A stretch of DNA of 27,979 bases. It comes from a virus. Made by a program: the position numbers and the translations under genes. Below are positions 13,388 to 22,071 of this stretch, piece after piece. A model generated the notes under the pieces. It was given only the letters and a program-made list of their open reading frames with translations, was not told where the DNA came from and searched no databases. The stretch lies in the IMG/VR virus record IMGVR_UViG_3300028800_000274, positions 1-27,979 of that record. One strand, written 5' to 3'. Positions within the stretch are counted from its first letter, which is position 1, and each line of letters opens with the position of its first letter.

Positions 13388-13834
13388 ATGGCAGATTTAA
13401 GAAAACAAACACCTATAGAACCAACTGCTCCTGATAAACCAGCGGCAGCAGCACCAGCAAGAAAAAGTTTAAAATGGCATAGAGACCATGATGCACAAGT
13501 AGTTCGTGGTATTTTTAGATTCCATGAAGTACCAGGTGGTCTTATGAGTTTTAGTTTTAAAGCTTATAAAGAAGATAAAGTACAACGTTATGATTTAGTT
13601 GATGGACAAATAGCAAGTGTACCACTTGGTGTTGCTCGTCATTTAAATAAAAATCTATGGTATCCTCGCTATAGTTTTGAGAAAATTGAAGGCATGCAAG
13701 ATATCCAGAAAGTGGGTCAAAAGATACGGCGTTGCAGTTTTCAAAGCTTAGAATTTATGGATGATGCTGATCTAACACCAGACGGAATGGCAGTATCAGC
13801 AATGACGATAGAAATGACAGCGCCTATCGAGTAA
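13388..13834 (+). CDS. conserved phage structural-region protein, 148 aa
   Basis: ATG 13388 follows TTAGGA. The N-terminal 25 residues are Pro/Ala-rich and likely disordered. The rest is a compact domain, with VVRGIFRFHEVPGGLMSFSF (about residues 38-57), KVQRYDLVDGQIASVPLGVA (about 62-81), then RHLNKNLWYPRYSF and a C-terminal beta segment. It looks like a small head or head-tail protein that follows the capsid in related podoviruses. I do not know a name for it. Confidence 0.7.
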   Translation: MADLRKQTPIEPTAPDKPAAAAPARKSLKWHRDHDAQVVRGIFRFHEVPGGLMSFSFKAYKEDKVQRYDLVDGQIASVPLGVARHLNKNLWYPRYSFEKIEGMQDIQKVGQKIRRCSFQSLEFMDDADLTPDGMAVSAMTIEMTAPIE

Positions 13835-13849
13835 TTAAGGAGAGTAGTA

Positions 13850-14224
13850 ATGGTGTATAGACCTTCGCAAGCACATCCCGTCTTTCAGCAAGCAATGCGG
13901 GTGGTGAGTAATATAACACAGTCGCCGATCGCAAATGTGACGACAACTATTCCCCATCAGTATTTACCAGGCTTGATTGTACGGATTGATATGCCCTTAG
14001 GTACAGGAATGCCACAAATAAACCAAAAAGTGGGAACAATCCTAACAGTGCCAACACCTACTACCTTCACTCTTGATATAGATACAACTTTTTATGATCC
14101 ATTTATCGGGTCTCCCACATTCCCTCCAGCTTATGCGGGAGACCCGCAAGTGGTGCCGATTGCTGAAATTAATGATATTCTTACCCAGGCGACACGTAAT
14201 GTGCTGCCATACCCTGCGAGTTAA
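13850..14224 (+). CDS. single FCCH-like domain structural protein, 124 aa
   Basis: The product is almost entirely one FCCH-like domain (about residues 11-100: VVSNITQSPIANVTTTIPHQ, …GTGMPQINQKVGTILTV, …TTFTLDIDTTFYDPF), homologous to the second domain of the 12104 product. It starts at 13850 after AAGGAGAG and ends 2 nt before the next gene. This spacing suggests co-translation with the adaptor-like protein. A virion surface or joint role is likely; carbohydrate or protein binding cannot be told from sequence. Confidence 0.7.
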   Translation: MVYRPSQAHPVFQQAMRVVSNITQSPIANVTTTIPHQYLPGLIVRIDMPLGTGMPQINQKVGTILTVPTPTTFTLDIDTTFYDPFIGSPTFPPAYAGDPQVVPIAEINDILTQATRNVLPYPAS

Positions 14225-14226
14225 CC

Positions 14227-15423
14227 ATGCCAACGCCTCCAACAAATCCACCCGGCAACACGCTAGCGGCAATACAGCAAAAAGTGCGCCGACTTACCTA
14301 TTCACCTTCAGAAAACCAATTAACTACTGATGATCTGAATAACTATATAAATACATTTATTCTTTATGATTTCCCTGAACATTTAAGAACATTTAACTTT
14401 AAAACAACGTTTAATTTTTATACTAATCCCTATCAAGATGTTTACCCGACCGATATTTTATCATTTGGTACAGCATCACAGGCCAAGCAGAATCCTTTAT
14501 ATAACTTTCAAAATAGATATTTGACCATCCATCCACCAGCCTTTATAGCAGGATTCGATAGTCTTTATACGCAATCTAGGGAGCAATTCTATGGAATCTA
14601 TCCAATTGTTAATAATATTCAATCTATCGGAGTTACTGGCGATGGCGTTACTACTACTTTTAGTGGTGTTATTCCGATAATGTCCCAAGGGATAAATATT
14701 GCTACCCAAAATGGTGGTGCTTGTTTAGTCAAAAATAATGTGACATTCGCTTCAGTAGATATAAACAATAATGGTCTTACCCTTATTGATGTTCCGGTAT
14801 TAGATTCGGTCACTGGTAATCCAACGGTATGGGGCAACTTATACGTTCCAGGAACACAGCCTGGTTACAATCCACCACCAATTGTACCGCCAGCTCCGTT
14901 ACCTATCGCAACAGCGCCATATCCATTAGTTGCCGGTGGTTCGCCAAATGCGAATAATTATATAAATTACGTTACCGGTGCATTCACTATTACCTTCCCC
15001 TTTCCACCAAAAGAAGGACAAATAATAAATAGTGAAACGGTGCCCCAGATTGTTTCATTGCCACAAGCGATATGTTATTACAATAATCAATTTATCATTC
15101 GTCCAGTTCCTGATCAGCCTTACCAGATCAATATGGAAGCTTATATCCGGCCAACTCAATTATTCCAAGCAGATTCAGTACCACAGTTAGAAGAATATTG
15201 GCAATATATATCATACGGCGCAGCCAAGAAAATCTTTGAAGACAAAATGGATTTAGATTCTGTGCAATTAATAATGCCAGAATTCAAATTACAAGAACGT
15301 TTATGCTTAAGACGAAGCTTGGTTCAAAACACCAACGAACGTACTGCCACTATATATACCGAGCAAACTTCTCTCAGTGGCCATCATGGCGGATGGGGCT
15401 GGGGTGGTGGAGGAAACTTCTAA
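14227..15423 (+). CDS. probable head-tail adaptor protein with inserted beta domain, 398 aa
   Basis: Helical segments at both ends flank an inserted beta domain. The N-terminal helical part (LAAIQQKVRRLTYSPSENQL, then TTDDLNNYINTFILYDFPEH) and the C-terminal part (QLEEYWQYISYGAAKKIFED) look like the ring-forming adaptor of podoviruses (P22 gp4-like). Between them, at about residues 135-280, lies an immunoglobulin-like phage domain (SIGVTGDGVTTTFSGVIPIM … NNYINYVTGAFTITFPFPP). The C-terminus is Gly/Trp/His-rich (HHGGWGWGGGGNF). The adaptor role is inferred from order and helical pattern. Its stop codon overlaps the next start as TAATG. Confidence 0.6.
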   Translation: MPTPPTNPPGNTLAAIQQKVRRLTYSPSENQLTTDDLNNYINTFILYDFPEHLRTFNFKTTFNFYTNPYQDVYPTDILSFGTASQAKQNPLYNFQNRYLTIHPPAFIAGFDSLYTQSREQFYGIYPIVNNIQSIGVTGDGVTTTFSGVIPIMSQGINIATQNGGACLVKNNVTFASVDINNNGLTLIDVPVLDSVTGNPTVWGNLYVPGTQPGYNPPPIVPPAPLPIATAPYPLVAGGSPNANNYINYVTGAFTITFPFPPKEGQIINSETVPQIVSLPQAICYYNNQFIIRPVPDQPYQINMEAYIRPTQLFQADSVPQLEEYWQYISYGAAKKIFEDKMDLDSVQLIMPEFKLQERLCLRRSLVQNTNERTATIYTEQTSLSGHHGGWGWGGGGNF

Positions 15424-15512
15424 TGGAAATGATTTGTCCTTGTGGTAATCCGAATCATTTACCAATTAAATGTGGATGTGATAATTATATATGTAGTGGT
15501 GAAAGTAAATAA
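15423..15512 (+). CDS. 29-aa Cys-rich microprotein
   Basis: The ATG at 15423 overlaps the stop of the adaptor gene (TAATG), a common reinitiation arrangement. The product is MEMICPCGNPNHLPIKCGCD followed by NYICSGESK, with five cysteines and one histidine in a CPCG…H…CGC…C pattern. This suggests one zinc site or a small disulfide knot. A start at the ATG two codons later is also possible. Function unknown. Confidence 0.5.
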   Translation: MEMICPCGNPNHLPIKCGCDNYICSGESK

Positions 15513-15530
15513 AATCTAGGAGAATAGTAC

Positions 15531-16163
15531 ATGGCATATATTTATAACATACCGCAGCCAACAGATCAGTTATCTGTTTCGCAGGGACAAATTCTTGGTA
15601 ACTTTACCGCCCTTGGTGCAATAGCGGGCAATGGTAGTGCTTCAAGTTCTGCTTTAAATTCAACATCTGGATTCAATTGGTTATATTTACCACCACAAGG
15701 CTCTACGCCGCCAGCCGGTGCTTTATTTACTGCGGGAAATGTTGGTTTATACTCGGCAAATGATAGTGTAACTGGTAAAAATGAACTTTATATTAATAAA
15801 ACAAATAATAGTGGCGTAGTTCAAATAGCTGCAACAGAATCAATACTTGGAACTACCAATCCAATACCCGGATCCTTTGGGGGTACTGGATGGACTATGT
15901 TGCCTTCAGGATTGAAATTAGTATGGGGAACAGATGTTGGTTCGAATAGTGGTGTTAAGACGGTAACTCTTACTGGTGCTCAAATTTTTGCTCACACGAT
16001 ATTATCAGTGCAAACTACTATTTTTGGCAATTCTTCAAGCATGGTACAAGCATTGATTCGCGTGCAGTCTATTGGTGCAAATACATTTAATGTAGTTGTA
16101 ACAAATATAACTTCAACTGCATATGATAATTCTAATTTTATGTATTTTTGCATAGGATATTAA
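15531..16163 (+). CDS. tail-associated beta-rich protein, 210 aa
   Basis: ATG 15531 follows TAGGAG. The protein is rich in Gly, Ser, Thr and Asn, with an N-terminal segment (IYNIPQPTDQLSVSQGQILG) and a C-terminal domain beginning GSFGGTGWTMLPSGLKLVWG. That C-terminal domain resembles the small receptor-binding or trimeric fibre-tip domains found at the ends of phage fibres (GW…LP-x-GL-x-L-x-WG). It begins one base-triplet group before the large tail protein (stop 16163, next start 16165). A minor tail or fibre role is likely. Confidence 0.65.
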   Translation: MAYIYNIPQPTDQLSVSQGQILGNFTALGAIAGNGSASSSALNSTSGFNWLYLPPQGSTPPAGALFTAGNVGLYSANDSVTGKNELYINKTNNSGVVQIAATESILGTTNPIPGSFGGTGWTMLPSGLKLVWGTDVGSNSGVKTVTLTGAQIFAHTILSVQTTIFGNSSSMVQALIRVQSIGANTFNVVVTNITSTAYDNSNFMYFCIGY

Positions 16164-16164
16164 T

Positions 16165-18558
16165 ATGCCATTTGATCGTTTTCTTATTGCACCTTACAAA
16201 ACAGGTCTCGAAACTGATGAGAAAAGTTGGCTTTTGACCGAAGATGCCTTCGTAGAACTTCAGAATGCGTATGTATTTAGAGGGCGTGTAAGAAAACGAT
16301 TTGGTACAAAAATGATGGGAACAACTCAATTAGCAACACGCCTTAGAGTACAAGTAGATACCTCTGATGGTGGTGGCTCCTCTTCAGGAACTGTTCCAGG
16401 CGCTGTAGGCGCTTTAGGACAAATGTTTTCTATCGGGAATGAGATATTTACGGTGTGGCAAGCTTCTGGTGCAATGCTTGATACTGGCAGTGCTTCTACC
16501 GCAACTTTTAATATTTCTACCGGTGTGTTTGTATTTACTGGCGTAGCAGATTTAACACCCGTATATTGGTATCCATCCTTACCGGTTATGGGATTGACAC
16601 AATATGAATCCGGTGCTGTGAATAACCATCCAAGTTATGCCTTTGATACAAGATTTGCTTATGAATATGTTGCGGGTACAGGATGGGTTCGTGAGGGTAC
16701 GGGAACAACGCCCATGTGGCATGGCAATGATTTAAATTTCTTTTGGACTACTAATTGGCAGGGAACTTCAACTTCTTCTAATAGTGGCATTCCGGTTCTT
16801 TTTGCGAGTAATTTTAATGCAGCATTGGGAGCAGGCAAGCCAACTGCTGCAGATGATCCTATTTGGTATACTTTTACCCCGACAACCTCAAATTGGACAG
16901 CATTAAGTGGAACATTGGCAAGTACTAATGGATTTTTCTTTTTACCAATATATGGATCACCACCAGTTCCGCAGGCACCTTACACAGGATCATTTGTACA
17001 AACTTCCAAAATTATTGTTCCTTTTAAGAATAGATTAATATTACTTAATACCATTGAAAATAACAATACAAGTCATACTGGAACAGGTACTGCAACAGCA
17101 TATACGAATAGATGTAGATATTCTTGGAAAGGCAGTCCTTTTGCCGTAAATGCTTGGTATGAATATGGCCAGTCAGATTCTTCTGGAAATGCAGCAGCTG
17201 GAGGTGGTTTTATAGATGCTTCAACGGAAGAACAAATTATCTCAGCTGAATTTATTAAAGATCGTCTCATTGTTTATTTTGAACGATCAACATGGGAATT
17301 AGCTTATACCGGTAATGAAATTACACCTTTTGTATGGCAAAAAATTAATACCGAACTTGGTTCTCAATCTACTTTTTCTACGGTTCCTTTTGATCAGGCG
17401 GTTTTAACTGTGGGTCAATCGGGAATTCATAGTTGTAATGGTGCTAACGTAGCTCGTATAGACGACAAGATACCTGACGAAATATTTGAATTCGAAACAG
17501 AAAATAATGCTACTCAAAGAACAGTAGGAATTAGAGATTATTTTACTGAACTTGTCTATTGGACATATAGCACTATTTTTGAATCGGGAACTACCCAAAC
17601 ATATCCTAATCAGATATTGGTTTATAACTACAGAAATGGAACCTGGGCTCGTAATGATGATTCATTTACTATGTTCGGTTACTTTGAACAACAACAAGAT
17701 ACAACCTGGGAATCTTCGGCACCTGTTATATGGGAACAATCTGGTGATACATGGATATCGGGTGTTCAACAAGCTAATCAGCGCGTTATTCTCGCAGGTA
17801 ATCAAGAGGGATTTGTATTAATAATTGATTCCGCAGGTACTTCGGGAGAGGGAGAATCACGCAATGCACCTTCTTTACAGATAACTAATATGTCGATTGC
17901 TTCAACGGGAATTGTTACTTTAACAGTATATAAGCACAATTTACGTGCTTCTCCTACTGCGCAGTCATATGATCAAGACTTTATATTAATTGAGAATATT
18001 AATAGTACTGCTGATCCGATAACTGCAGCTGCTCTCAATAATAAGATATTCGTAGTAAATACTGTTATTGATGCAAATACTATTACTATTAATACGAAGG
18101 GAACTTTAACTGCCGGAACTTATTCAGGTGGTGGCACTATTGCTCGTGTTTCCAATCCGCAATTAACTACCGTTAGATTTAACCCATACATAAAAGAAAA
18201 TAAAAACGTTTATATAGAGAAGATAGACTTTGCTGTTCTTAAAACAACCAGTGGTGAGATTACCGTAGACTATTTCCCTTCATCATCGCCAGTTTCAATG
18301 ATTGCTGGTGGCTATGCGAGTGGTTCAATAACGGGAACTAGTGTATTAGAAACATTTCCCTATGCCATTACCTTATATCCCTTGGAACAGGATCAAGATT
18401 TATTATGGCATGCGCTCTATTTCCAAACGTCAGGGCAGTTTATTAAATTTGCGCTCTATTTAACTCAAGATCAAATGATCAACTATAATATTGCGACCTC
18501 TCCCTTTGAGCTTGAAGGAATGGCAATTTACAGTTGCAAAGTCGGAAGAGTACAATAA
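16165..18558 (+). CDS. large tail protein, probable beta-propeller nozzle or stabilisation protein
   Basis: A 797-residue all-beta protein beginning MPFDRFLIAPYKTGLETDEK, with the basic turn FRGRVRKRFGTKMMG near residue 38. Repeated blade-like segments contain FKNRLILLNT, RCRYSWKGSPFAVNAW, FIKDRLIVYFERSTWELAYT and LTVGQSGIHSCNG. This blade pattern and the position before ejection proteins fit the P22 gp10/T7 gp12-type tail nozzle class, though I cannot assign it firmly. An FCCH-like domain is inserted near residues 572-667 (ITNMSIASTGIVTLTVYKHN). Translation is coupled to the next gene by TAATG. Confidence 0.65.
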   Translation: MPFDRFLIAPYKTGLETDEKSWLLTEDAFVELQNAYVFRGRVRKRFGTKMMGTTQLATRLRVQVDTSDGGGSSSGTVPGAVGALGQMFSIGNEIFTVWQASGAMLDTGSASTATFNISTGVFVFTGVADLTPVYWYPSLPVMGLTQYESGAVNNHPSYAFDTRFAYEYVAGTGWVREGTGTTPMWHGNDLNFFWTTNWQGTSTSSNSGIPVLFASNFNAALGAGKPTAADDPIWYTFTPTTSNWTALSGTLASTNGFFFLPIYGSPPVPQAPYTGSFVQTSKIIVPFKNRLILLNTIENNNTSHTGTGTATAYTNRCRYSWKGSPFAVNAWYEYGQSDSSGNAAAGGGFIDASTEEQIISAEFIKDRLIVYFERSTWELAYTGNEITPFVWQKINTELGSQSTFSTVPFDQAVLTVGQSGIHSCNGANVARIDDKIPDEIFEFETENNATQRTVGIRDYFTELVYWTYSTIFESGTTQTYPNQILVYNYRNGTWARNDDSFTMFGYFEQQQDTTWESSAPVIWEQSGDTWISGVQQANQRVILAGNQEGFVLIIDSAGTSGEGESRNAPSLQITNMSIASTGIVTLTVYKHNLRASPTAQSYDQDFILIENINSTADPITAAALNNKIFVVNTVIDANTITINTKGTLTAGTYSGGGTIARVSNPQLTTVRFNPYIKENKNVYIEKIDFAVLKTTSGEITVDYFPSSSPVSMIAGGYASGSITGTSVLETFPYAITLYPLEQDQDLLWHALYFQTSGQFIKFALYLTQDQMINYNIATSPFELEGMAIYSCKVGRVQ

Positions 18559-19106
18559 TGGCAAATAATAATCTTGCTATTCTTTATGGTGCTTTTGTCC
18601 CCACCAATAATATATGGGACGTACAGCAGATATATAGCACAGAAGTAACGAGTCCTGAGTTTAAAGAACTACTCGTTCGTCTTTATCAGAATATAAATAA
18701 TATTGCCTTAGTGCTTAATGTTAAGGATTCAGCTATATATCCTTTACAGGAATTTGTGAATGGTCAATTATGGTTTCAGAATCCTAGTTATAATTCTTCT
18801 ACTGCTGGTGATGCGTCTTTACGTCAAGTGTTTAGAATTGTTATAAACTTTGGGGTTTTACCCGTCACAACTTCTAAATCAGTTGCACATACTATTCCAA
18901 TTACTCCCATGACAACATTTACCAGAATCTATGCTACTGCTTCTGATACGACTGGGAATAACTACCTACCGATACCATATGCCTCTGCAAGTGGTACCGA
19001 TAATATTCAAATAGATGTTAATGCTACTAATGTTACTATCACAACCGCTTCAGATAGATCAAATTTTAATATATGTTATTGCATCTTAGAATATATACAA
19101 AGCTAA
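18558..19106 (+). CDS. conserved small tail-region structural protein, 182 aa
   Basis: The frame is open from 18534, but ATG 18558, which overlaps the previous stop (TAATG) and follows CGGAAGAG, is the better start. The sequence has WDVQQIYSTEVTSPEFKELL, then VRLYQNINNIALVLNVKDSA and YPLQEFVNGQLWF. The C-terminal half is beta-rich and resembles the end of the 15531 product in style (VNATNVTITTASDRSNFNIC). A trimeric tail or fibre-connector protein is plausible. A hairpin follows 6 nt after the stop. Confidence 0.65.
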   Translation: MANNNLAILYGAFVPTNNIWDVQQIYSTEVTSPEFKELLVRLYQNINNIALVLNVKDSAIYPLQEFVNGQLWFQNPSYNSSTAGDASLRQVFRIVINFGVLPVTTSKSVAHTIPITPMTTFTRIYATASDTTGNNYLPIPYASASGTDNIQIDVNATNVTITTASDRSNFNICYCILEYIQS

Positions 19107-19111
19107 TAAAA

Positions 19112-19137
19112 CCATACCGGTTTTGGGGCCGGTATGG
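19112..19137 (-). terminator. GC-rich hairpin, T-rich only on the reverse strand
   Basis: CCATACCGG (19112-19120) pairs perfectly with CCGGTATGG (19129-19137). On the + strand it is followed by a run of A, but on the reverse strand it is followed by TTTTATT. It could therefore terminate antisense transcription arriving from downstream, while on the + strand it would act only as a stable mRNA 3' end or processing structure. Confidence 0.5.
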
Positions 19138-19255
19138 AAAAAAAGGAAGTATATGATAGAAGCATCTTCATTATAAGTTCTTGATTTATTGAATGTAAAT
19201 AGAAATATGACTACGCTAATAATAAGCAACTTTGCTGTAACTTATAGGAGATAAA

Positions 19256-19939
19256 ATGGCTTATGGGCAATTGATTGGAAGCACACTTGGAGGATTTGGT
19301 GGATCATTTATACCAATACCTGGAGCCAGTTTATTGGGCTCTACCCTTGGTGGCTTAGCTGGCGGTTATTTTGATCAGCCATCTACGCAAAGTAATCAGA
19401 ATACCCAAGGAAATGGATTTAATTTCTTCAATCAACCAAAGCAACAATATTCTCCTCAACAACAACAATTACAGAATCAATCAATCCAACAAATTATGTC
19501 TTTATTGCAAGGCGGACCACAGCAATTTGCTAAAGGCTTTGAGCCCTATGCACAGCAAGCACGCCAACAATTTCAAACGCAGACAGCGCCTTCTATAGCA
19601 GAACGATTTACTGCACTCGGTGGTTCTAATCGTGGCTCTAGTGGCGAGCAGGGATTTCTTGCAGGTGCTGGCGCAAACCTTGAACAGCAACTAGCTCTTC
19701 TTGGTGGTCAATATGGAGAAAATAGATATAACAATCAGTTAAACCAATTATTAGGTCTGGCAACGTCGCCGCAGTTCTCTAATTATACAACGAGACAATC
19801 AGGGCCTGGTGAGAATGCATTATCGAGTTTAACGCCAATATTGGCAGCACTTGCTACTCTTTATGGTGGCTATCGTCTTAATCAATGGATGAATCCTGCA
19901 ACCGGAACTGCAACCGGCGGCGCAACGGGAGCTAAATAA
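19256..19939 (+). CDS. glycine-zipper virion protein, probable DNA ejection protein
   Basis: The 227-residue protein starts at ATG 19256 after TAGGAGA. Residues 6-40 form a glycine zipper (LIGSTLGGFGGSF, LLGSTLGGLAGGY), a motif of proteins that insert into or cross membranes. A Gln-rich helical middle follows, with the segment APSIAERFTALGGSNRGSSG (about residues 110-129), which I recall from podovirus internal virion proteins. A second hydrophobic Gly/Ala region ends the protein (LTPILAALATLYGGYRLNQW). It overlaps the next gene by 1 nt. The role is inferred from composition and place. Confidence 0.7.
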   Translation: MAYGQLIGSTLGGFGGSFIPIPGASLLGSTLGGLAGGYFDQPSTQSNQNTQGNGFNFFNQPKQQYSPQQQQLQNQSIQQIMSLLQGGPQQFAKGFEPYAQQARQQFQTQTAPSIAERFTALGGSNRGSSGEQGFLAGAGANLEQQLALLGGQYGENRYNNQLNQLLGLATSPQFSNYTTRQSGPGENALSSLTPILAALATLYGGYRLNQWMNPATGTATGGATGAK

Positions 19940-21288
19940 TGGCAAATAAATTTCATGAATTTGACGAAACTTCTCTACCAGGCGCTAGAATAGGGACAGG
20001 TATCGGTCAAGGGTTAAGCACTGGTTTGCAAATGCTGGCGCAGCAAAAGCTTCAACAGATCAATCAAAGAAATCAACAAAAAGAAGCTGCAACTGGATTA
20101 GAGGCTTTAGGTTATACCCCAGATCAGGCACAAAAGATTTCTCAATTTCAACCGGATACAATAAGGGCAATTGCACAAGAAAAAGTTAAAGCTGGATCGC
20201 GACAACTTAGTGCAGCTCCAGGATTGAAGACCATAATTCCAGAATTGTCAGATAAAGAATCTCAAGATATAGGCGCTTTAACACCTGCGATACAAGCCCT
20301 ATATTATAAAAATTACCTTGAAGCTCTTGGCGCTAACCCAAATCAAATAAAAGAAATTGAAAGGATGCAATCAGGCATTCCTCAGGCTCAAGAAGTGCAA
20401 GAAATACAACCAGCCCAATCACAAATATTGCCTCCAACAGAAAAAGCACTGGTTGCTACAATGACCACCAAACGATTAACGCCGACAGAAAGAATTGAAC
20501 AAGGTCGTCAACAGGCAGCACAAAAAAAAGAACAGCAAATTAGGCAAAAAGAAGTAAATAAAGAAACGCAAAAATATTATGACAATCTTGTTAACTTAAA
20601 TGATGCCGCAGATTTTGAAGAGCCGCATTTAAAAAAAATGGAACATCTAGTTAAGAGCAAGGGCGGACTACCAATTTCTTCAGTTTATAATCTATTTAGT
20701 TCTTTGGAAGACATAAGACCAGAAGCTGGAGCACAGGCGGGTGGTGTTACTGGAGGTCTCATAGGAGGTCTTTTGGGTAGCGCAGGAGGACCATCAGGAA
20801 CTGTGCTGGGTGCTGCCAAGGGCGCTTCTGTAGGAGCTGGATTAGGGGCCCTAGCTAAGCCATTGGCTGTATTACTAAAATCAGCTCAAAGATTAACTTC
20901 TCCCAATACTGAAGAATTTGAAAAATTATCTGCTGATTTCGTGAGAGGAGCTAAATTATGGTTCGGGTCAAAACTTACAGATGCCGATCTAAAAGCATAT
21001 TTAGCTACAATCCCAACATTGGCAAATACGGATAAGGGTAAATTGGATATCATTCATACTAAGCGAGATTTAAATAAAATAACTAAAGCTCGTTACCGTG
21101 CGGCAAAACAACTTATTAGAGAAAATCATGGAGATCGTCCTCAAAATTTTCAATTATTAATCGAAGAGCGAGCTAAAAAAGAATTAGATCGTTTGTCATT
21201 AAGCATTGATGAAAGAATTCAAAGAGGGCTTAAGGATTTCGAAGATTTAACAAGAAATTATTTAGAATCACGTGCTGGTATCATTTAG
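19939..21288 (+). CDS. internal virion / ejection-type protein, 449 aa
   Basis: The start overlaps the previous stop by 1 nt (TAATG). The N-terminal part is helical and Gln-rich. The centre, at about residues 270-315, is a long glycine zipper (GGVTGGLIGGLLGSAGG, VLGAAKGASVGAGLGALAKP) suited to forming a channel across the cell envelope. The C-terminal third is charged and helical, ending ERIQRGLKDFEDLTRNYLES. With its neighbour it fits the P22 gp7/gp20/gp16-like ejection class in layout, although no direct sequence family is recognised. It ends convergently, overlapping by 4 nt the first gene of the reverse island. Confidence 0.7.
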   Translation: MANKFHEFDETSLPGARIGTGIGQGLSTGLQMLAQQKLQQINQRNQQKEAATGLEALGYTPDQAQKISQFQPDTIRAIAQEKVKAGSRQLSAAPGLKTIIPELSDKESQDIGALTPAIQALYYKNYLEALGANPNQIKEIERMQSGIPQAQEVQEIQPAQSQILPPTEKALVATMTTKRLTPTERIEQGRQQAAQKKEQQIRQKEVNKETQKYYDNLVNLNDAADFEEPHLKKMEHLVKSKGGLPISSVYNLFSSLEDIRPEAGAQAGGVTGGLIGGLLGSAGGPSGTVLGAAKGASVGAGLGALAKPLAVLLKSAQRLTSPNTEEFEKLSADFVRGAKLWFGSKLTDADLKAYLATIPTLANTDKGKLDIIHTKRDLNKITKARYRAAKQLIRENHGDRPQNFQLLIEERAKKELDRLSLSIDERIQRGLKDFEDLTRNYLESRAGII

Positions 21289-21431
21289 TCTTTAAAGTAA
21301 TTGTTTAATGATTTATAAAAAAATCTCATTATAAAAAATGGAATCCATATATAAAATGTTAAAAATAAAAAAACAAAGAGACTAAATGTTTCTAAGAATT
21401 CTATTAACGTAAATTCATTTGGTTGTTTCAT
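21285..21431 (-). CDS. single-pass membrane microprotein, 48 aa
   Basis: ATG 21431 follows AAGGA at good spacing. The product is MKQPNEFTLIEFLETFSLFV, then FLFLTFYIWIPFFIMRFFYK and SLNNYFKD: a strongly hydrophobic aromatic helix with a basic C-terminal end. It is the last gene of the reverse island, and its stop codon overlaps the stop region of the + strand ejection protein. A holin-like or membrane-interfering role is possible, but nothing specific supports it. Confidence 0.5.
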   Translation of the reverse strand: MKQPNEFTLIEFLETFSLFVFLFLTFYIWIPFFIMRFFYKSLNNYFKD

Positions 21432-21461
21432 GATTTATCCTTGGCAATAATATTTAAAAAA

Positions 21462-21800
21462 TTATTCTATTAACATCCATTTATCTATAAAAGATAGATT
21501 TGTTTTAAATTGATTTGAAGGTATCAACTTTAACAAATCACTCCATTTTAATGATCCATGTATTTCACATTTATCCGAAGAGCATTCCAATTTTATAAAA
21601 TTAGCGTGTTTTATATCAAAAGTAGTAGTTTTATAATTATCCCAATCAAATGAATCAATTAAATAAAAATCTGCCTCTATAACACATTCAGATTTATCTT
21701 TTAAATTATCAAAAAATGCGTAGCCTTTAAAAAGACAAAGTGCACTTTCTTTAGGAGGCATAGCTTCAGTTGATTTTATCCACTTCATTTCTTTATTCAT
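21462..21800 (-). CDS. hypothetical soluble protein, 112 aa, DUF551-like start
   Basis: The gene starts at ATG 21800 inside the end of the ribbon-helix-helix gene. The N-terminus KEMKWIKSTEAMPPKESALC resembles the W-I-x-x-x-E-x-x-P opening of small phage DUF551-type proteins, but the rest is not clearly that family. It contains four cysteines, three of them in ALCLF and LECSSDKCEIHG, and many aromatic residues. Overlap with the upstream gene indicates coupled translation. Confidence 0.6.
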   Translation of the reverse strand: MNKEMKWIKSTEAMPPKESALCLFKGYAFFDNLKDKSECVIEADFYLIDSFDWDNYKTTTFDIKHANFIKLECSSDKCEIHGSLKWSDLLKLIPSNQFKTNLSFIDKWMLIE

Positions 21801-21945
21801 ATTCCTGTTCTTTCTGTATTCTTTCTAATATAGCCCGCATAATCCATATCGTTATTGTACAATTCAATTCTCTTGCCTTTTCTGCCACTTTATCGTGTAA
21901 TTCCATGGGTAAGTTCATAGAAAGTCTTTTTTTATTGACGTTCAC
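21793..21945 (-). CDS. ribbon-helix-helix (Arc/CopG-type) regulator, 50 aa
   Basis: A GTG start at 21945 is preceded by a strong GGGAGGAA site. The protein reads MNVNKKRLSMNLPMELHDKV, then AEKARELNCTITIWIMRAIL and ERIQKEQEYE. It shows the beta-strand KRLSMNLP, helix 1 (MELHDKVAEKARELN) and helix 2 (TITIWIMRAILERIQKE) of Arc/MetJ-type DNA-binding dimers. Such proteins are repressors that often control their own operon. It overlaps the membrane microprotein upstream by 14 nt and the 112-aa gene downstream by 8 nt. The promoter at 22609-22637 contains palindromic and repeated elements suited to such a repressor, which is an inference. Confidence 0.75.
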   Translation of the reverse strand: MNVNKKRLSMNLPMELHDKVAEKARELNCTITIWIMRAILERIQKEQEYE

Positions 21946-22045
21946 GATTTCCTCCCAAAAAGACTATTGCGATCCATATAAGTCCAATCATTAAGAAGAA
22001 AAATCCCGTTATCATCTTCAATAATTCAAGTGTATTATTATCCAT
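21932..22045 (-). CDS. single-pass membrane microprotein, 37 aa
   Basis: ATG 22045 follows AAAAGGAAAAA. The product is MDNNTLELLKMITGFFFLMI, then GLIWIAIVFLGGNRERQ: a short polar N-terminus, one long hydrophobic helix and a basic C-terminus that predicts N-out or C-in topology. Its 3' end overlaps the start of the ribbon-helix-helix gene by 14 nt. Function unknown; phage inner-membrane microproteins of this shape include holin accessories and superinfection-exclusion peptides. Confidence 0.55.
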   Translation of the reverse strand: MDNNTLELLKMITGFFFLMIGLIWIAIVFLGGNRERQ

Positions 22046-22071
22046 TTTTTCCTTTTAAATATTTTTTCTTC

